Origin: Zhihengliuella salsuginis
GTDB lineage: Bacteria > Actinomycetota > Actinomycetes > Actinomycetales > Micrococcaceae
Reading direction: 5' to 3'
Assembly: GCF_014651715.1 (NCBI RefSeq)
Contig: NZ_BMXK01000006.1
Span: forward strand, 80,710 to 144,709
DNA: 64,000 nucleotides
Part shown: piece by piece, positions 61,306 through 64,000 of the stretch
How the letters are laid out: each line of letters opens with the position of its first letter
Numbering within the stretch: the first letter of the stretch is position 1
Made by a program: the position numbers and the translations under genes
The notes under the pieces: model-generated
Database searches by the model: none
The model's input: only the letters and a program-made list of their open reading frames with translations
Told to the model about the DNA's origin: nothing

Positions 61306-62877
61306 CTAGCCGATGATGTCACGGACGGCCCCGGGCAGGTCCGGGTGGCGGAACTCGAACCCGGCGTCGGCCAGGACCCTGGACGTCACGTACCGACCCG
61401 TCAGGCCGAGCGCCGGATCGGTCCGCAGGGCTGCCGCGCCCACATTCAGCAGCGGCGCGGGAGTGTTGAGCGAGTAGCGCTTGAGCGGCTGGGGCGCGAG
61501 GGCCCCGCGCAGGATCTGCATCAGGTCCCGGTTGCGCACCGGCTCCGGGGCGGCCGCGTTGACGACGCCGGCCGGCACCACGAGACCCGGTGTCAGCCCC
61601 AGCAGGCCGCGCACGATCGCCAGCCAGTCGTCGAGGTGGATCCACGAGAACCACTGCCGACCGTCGCCGACCCTGCCTCCGAGGCCGGCCCGCGCGAGCA
61701 TCGCCAGCCGGTCGAACGCAGGGCACTCCTGCTCCAGGACGATCGAGGTCCGCAGCACGTGCAGACGTTCGGCGTGCGCGTCGGCCACGGCGTCCTCCCA
61801 CGGTGCGGCGACCCCGGTCATCTGCGGCAGCGCCGCCGGCCCCGTCGGCAGGCGGGAGTCCTCCGTCAGCTGGTCCTCGCCGGCGTCGCCGTAGATGGCG
61901 GTCGTGCTCGCCTGGATCCACGTGTCCACCGGGGTCTCGAGCCCCCGGGCGGCCTCCACGAGCGCGCCCGTCGAGTCCACGCGCGAGGAGCGGAGCGCGG
62001 CCACGTTCTCCGCGCTGGGCCGCACGTCGACCAGCTTGCCGGCCAGATTCACGAGCGCCACGCGCTGCCCCGGGCCGCCGGCGAGCTCGCCGGCCCACTC
62101 GGCCACCGTGCGCCCGTCCCAGACCGCCTGCCGGAACGGCAGCTCCGGGTCGGGGTTCCGGGTCAGGAGGACGACGTCGTGTCCCCGGCACAGGAGGTCG
62201 GCCGCGAGCTGACGCCCCAGGAAGCCGGTGCCGCCGGCGATGACGGCCTTCAGCCCGGCCGCCGGCTCCGCAGTGGTCCCGGGGTCCGGGGCATCGGAAT
62301 CAGGCGACGGGACGGTGGTGGGGTCCGGGGCCGCGTCCTGGGCCAGCGCGTAGAGCCGCGCGCAGTTCTCGGCGAATCGCGAGGCGAGGGGCCTGGCGGC
62401 GATCTCGGCGAAGAGGCCGGAGAACAGGCCGTCGGCTGAAACCCGCTGGCGGAGGAGCGTGCCGGCGACCGCGACGGTCTCGCCGTCCGCAGTGGTGGTG
62501 GGCTCAGTGTGCGGGATGAGCTCCCACCGGACCAGCAGGCCCCCGGCCGGCTGTTTCTGGCGCCAGGCGAGGGCCGCGGCCGGCGCGCCGGGAGCGGGTG
62601 GCACGGCGCCGCCGTCATGCTCGGCTGGCGGGGAGAACTCGGTGACGACTGCGGGGCCGGCGGTGCGCGTGTGGACCGCGCCGACCAGCGGGGACCGGGG
62701 GACCTGGTGCACGGGCGTGCCGTGCGAGACTGAGCCGTCCGCGCTCTCGGGGCGCATGGCGGCGACGGCGGTGTTCCACTCCGGCAGGCGGGCGAGGTCG
62801 CTCAGGACCGGCCAGAGCCGTTCCGGGGAGAGGGCCAGGAAGTGTTCTCGGGTTCGCATCCACGCCATGGACATCAC
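61306..62877 (-). CDS. TIGR01777 epimerase fused to an SRPBCC domain
   Basis: The 523-residue protein has an N-terminal SRPBCC/polyketide-cyclase-like domain (about residues 8-180). A TIGR01777-family nucleotide-sugar epimerase-like domain (about 210-520) follows, with AVIAGGTGFLGRQLAADLL, LVNLAGKLVDVR and WIQASTTAIYGDAG, and with LRTSIVLEQECPAFDRLAML near the end. The fusion is known in actinobacteria but no reaction is established. A Pro/Asp/Thr-rich linker joins the domains. ATG 62874 or 62865 could be the true start instead of GTG 62877. Confidence 0.85.
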   Translation of the reverse strand: MMSMAWMRTREHFLALSPERLWPVLSDLARLPEWNTAVAAMRPESADGSVSHGTPVHQVPRSPLVGAVHTRTAGPAVVTEFSPPAEHDGGAVPPAPGAPAAALAWRQKQPAGGLLVRWELIPHTEPTTTADGETVAVAGTLLRQRVSADGLFSGLFAEIAARPLASRFAENCARLYALAQDAAPDPTTVPSPDSDAPDPGTTAEPAAGLKAVIAGGTGFLGRQLAADLLCRGHDVVLLTRNPDPELPFRQAVWDGRTVAEWAGELAGGPGQRVALVNLAGKLVDVRPSAENVAALRSSRVDSTGALVEAARGLETPVDTWIQASTTAIYGDAGEDQLTEDSRLPTGPAALPQMTGVAAPWEDAVADAHAERLHVLRTSIVLEQECPAFDRLAMLARAGLGGRVGDGRQWFSWIHLDDWLAIVRGLLGLTPGLVVPAGVVNAAAPEPVRNRDLMQILRGALAPQPLKRYSLNTPAPLLNVGAAALRTDPALGLTGRYVTSRVLADAGFEFRHPDLPGAVRDIIG

Positions 62878-62949
62878 CCTAGCCTGCAGCAGCGGTGCGC
62901 CGCAGCCGGCGCCCGCCGACGTGGCGGATGTGCGGCCGCGGGTTCAACG

Positions 62950-62990
62950 CCAGCGGGTGGCCGCCTCGAGACGAGACGGCCACCCGCTGG
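62950..62990 (-). terminator. Terminator of the YeaQ-type gene
   Basis: CCAGCGGGTGGCCG (62950-62963) and its exact complement (62977-62990) form a 14-bp stem with a 13-base loop, 12 bases beyond the stop codon on the coding strand. Confidence 0.8.
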
Positions 62991-63002
62991 GTGACAAGCG
63001 TG

Positions 63003-63269
63003 CTACTTGGCGCGCTTCTTGGTGATGAAGCCCCAGATGACCAGGACGATCAGCGAGCCGATGATGGCCCAGATCCAGGTCACGAGATCGAAGAACCCGT
63101 CGTTGGTCGATGCTCCGAACAGCGAACTTCCGATCCAGCCGCCGAGGAACGCGCCGATGATGCCGAGGATCAGGGTGGCGATCCAGCCGCCGCCCTGCTT
63201 GCCCGGCAGGATCGCCTTGGCGATGGCACCGGCGATCAGGCCAATCAGAATCCAGCTCAAGAAACCCAT
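63003..63269 (-). CDS. GlsB/YeaQ/YmgE-family stress membrane protein
   Basis: This 88-residue protein has three hydrophobic helices and the family pattern FLSWILIGLIAGAIAKAILP, then GGGWIATLILGIIGAFLGGW, found in transglycosylase-associated proteins induced by stress. It ends in a basic tail (ITKKRAK). Its function is unknown. It has its own terminator, so it is monocistronic. Confidence 0.92.
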   Translation of the reverse strand: MGFLSWILIGLIAGAIAKAILPGKQGGGWIATLILGIIGAFLGGWIGSSLFGASTNDGFFDLVTWIWAIIGSLIVLVIWGFITKKRAK

Positions 63270-63463
63270 GGTGATTCCTTTCTCGCGTCAGCCCTCCGAC
63301 ACGCTGTCCGAGGTGCTAGTGCCGAGCGTAGCGAATGAGATCTGATCTGGGGAGATCTACGGCTGGCAACTTGAGGTTCCGTGATCGCGGGACGGGACGG
63401 GCCACGGCCTCGATGTGGCCGCGGTAGCAGACGTCGCCGAGGCCGTTGGCACTCCATGAGACG

Positions 63464-63505
63464 CCGAAGGGGCGCCCGTGATGCTGCTCACGGACGCCCC
63501 TTCGG
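63464..63505. terminator. Hairpin downstream of the proline symporter gene
   Basis: CCGAAGGGGCG (63464-63474) and CGCCCCTTCGG (63495-63505) pair perfectly, with an inner CCGTG/CACGG step. It is 43 bases past the symporter stop and probably its terminator. The rest of 63270-63547 shows no gene. Confidence 0.7.
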
Positions 63506-63547
63506 GGTGAGAGGTCCCTGCCGTGAGGCGGGGACTGGTGCGGAGGA

Positions 63548-64000
63548 TCAGTTCTTGATCTGCTCCATCTCGTTGGTCATGGTCTCGAACTCCTGGAAGA
63601 TCCCCTGGTCCTTCTGCGGGGAGATCGAGGAGACGACGATCGCGACGAGCCCGGCCAGGATGAAGCCCGGGACGATCTCGTACAGGCCAAGCCAGCCGAA
63701 CTGGCCCCAGGTGAAGGAGACGACGGCGCCGGTGATCATGCCGGAGAGGGCGCCCGCGCTGGTCAGCTTGTTCCAGAACAGCGCCAACAGGATGATCGGA
63801 CCGAAGGCCGACCCGAAGCCCGCCCAGGCGAAGCCGACGAGGTCCAGAATGGAGTTGTCCGTGTCGAGGGCCAGCAGGCCGGCGACCACGGCGACGATCA
63901 GGACGCCGAGGCGACCGTAGACGACCTGCTGCTTCGGCGTCAGTTCCTTGCCCGTCATGAGGAACAGGTCCTCGACGAGGGCGGAGGAGGAGACGACCAG
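63548..64000 (-). CDS. putP: Sodium/proline symporter, C-terminal part (gene runs off the right edge)
   Basis: The visible 150 residues begin in LVVSSSALVEDLF and contain two to three C-terminal membrane helices of an SSS-family transporter. The segment ILDLVGFAWAGFGSAFGPII, then LALFWNKLTSAGALSGMITG, is the classical PutP signature. It imports proline with sodium, a usual compatible-solute and nitrogen route. It ends in an acidic tail (FQEFETMTNEMEQIKN). The N-terminal part and start lie beyond 64000. Confidence 0.9.
   Translation of the reverse strand: MVVSSSALVEDLFLMTGKELTPKQQVVYGRLGVLIVAVVAGLLALDTDNSILDLVGFAWAGFGSAFGPIILLALFWNKLTSAGALSGMITGAVVSFTWGQFGWLGLYEIVPGFILAGLVAIVVSSISPQKDQGIFQEFETMTNEMEQIKN

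Overview
The window is about 64 kb of high-GC, gene-dense bacterial chromosome. Codon usage, SigK/RskA, PadR-HAAS, a choline-sulfatase, a type II lumazine synthase and many candidate leaderless starts all suggest an actinobacterium of the order Micrococcales, probably Micrococcaceae (an Arthrobacter/Citricoccus/Zhihengliuella-like organism). The species cannot be fixed from this sequence. No rRNA, tRNA, CRISPR array or complete insertion sequence was seen.

Left part (1-16.9 kb): the end of a CHAD-domain gene, a YkvI-type membrane protein and a HicB-like protein. Then comes a minus-strand, translationally coupled five-gene ABC/MFS operon (2.2-8.1 kb) headed by a Fur-family-like 7-1-7 box. It resembles opine-metallophore (Cnt/staphylopine-type) uptake plus export, but its two permeases are fused and no metallophore biosynthesis genes are present. 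It is followed by a RES-Xre toxin-antitoxin pair, a DHFR/RibD-like protein and an MFS permease. A small accessory cluster (11.6-14.6 kb) holds a Phd-RelE/ParE pair with an extended toxin, an unknown repeat protein and a DUF4143 ATPase behind tandem operator-like repeats. A sarcosine-oxidase-like enzyme, a membrane protein and a RibH2-type lumazine synthase close this part.

Rearranged zone (17-28.7 kb): choline-sulfatase betC is separated from a betA-like GMC oxidoreductase that has lost its N-terminal half. Between them sits a visibly lower-GC LacI-regulated alpha-glucoside operon (regulator, binding protein, two permeases, GH13 glucosidase). The flanks carry two copies of an undescribed dispersed repeat (GAGTCGTCGC units of 30-31 bp plus a terminal hairpin). 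A 3'-end fragment of the LLM monooxygenase gene found 2.5 kb further on and a decayed P-loop kinase add to the picture of repeated recombination. PadR-HAAS and ParDE modules also sit here.

Middle (28.7-41.3 kb): an LLM flavin oxidoreductase, then a SigK module (DUF4383 protein, Fas1 lipoprotein, sigK, rskA, membrane-anchored Moco sulfite-oxidase-like enzyme). Next are a TetR plus PEP-synthase/rifampin-phosphotransferase-like pair with a palindromic operator, a lipoprotein, and a TetR divergent from a succinate-semialdehyde dehydrogenase.

Right part (41.6-64 kb): a polyamine module (PuuB-like oxidase, class III aminotransferase, Lrp regulator, divergent PotD-A-B-C importer), a three-domain glutaminase and an M50-type peptidase. 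Then comes a LacI-controlled TRAP transporter with shikimate/quinate dehydrogenase and a fused 3-dehydroshikimate dehydratase, which together should feed protocatechuate. The end holds a HAD phosphatase, a fatty-acid desaturase, a TIGR01777 epimerase fused to an SRPBCC domain, a YeaQ-type membrane protein and the C-terminus of a proline symporter.
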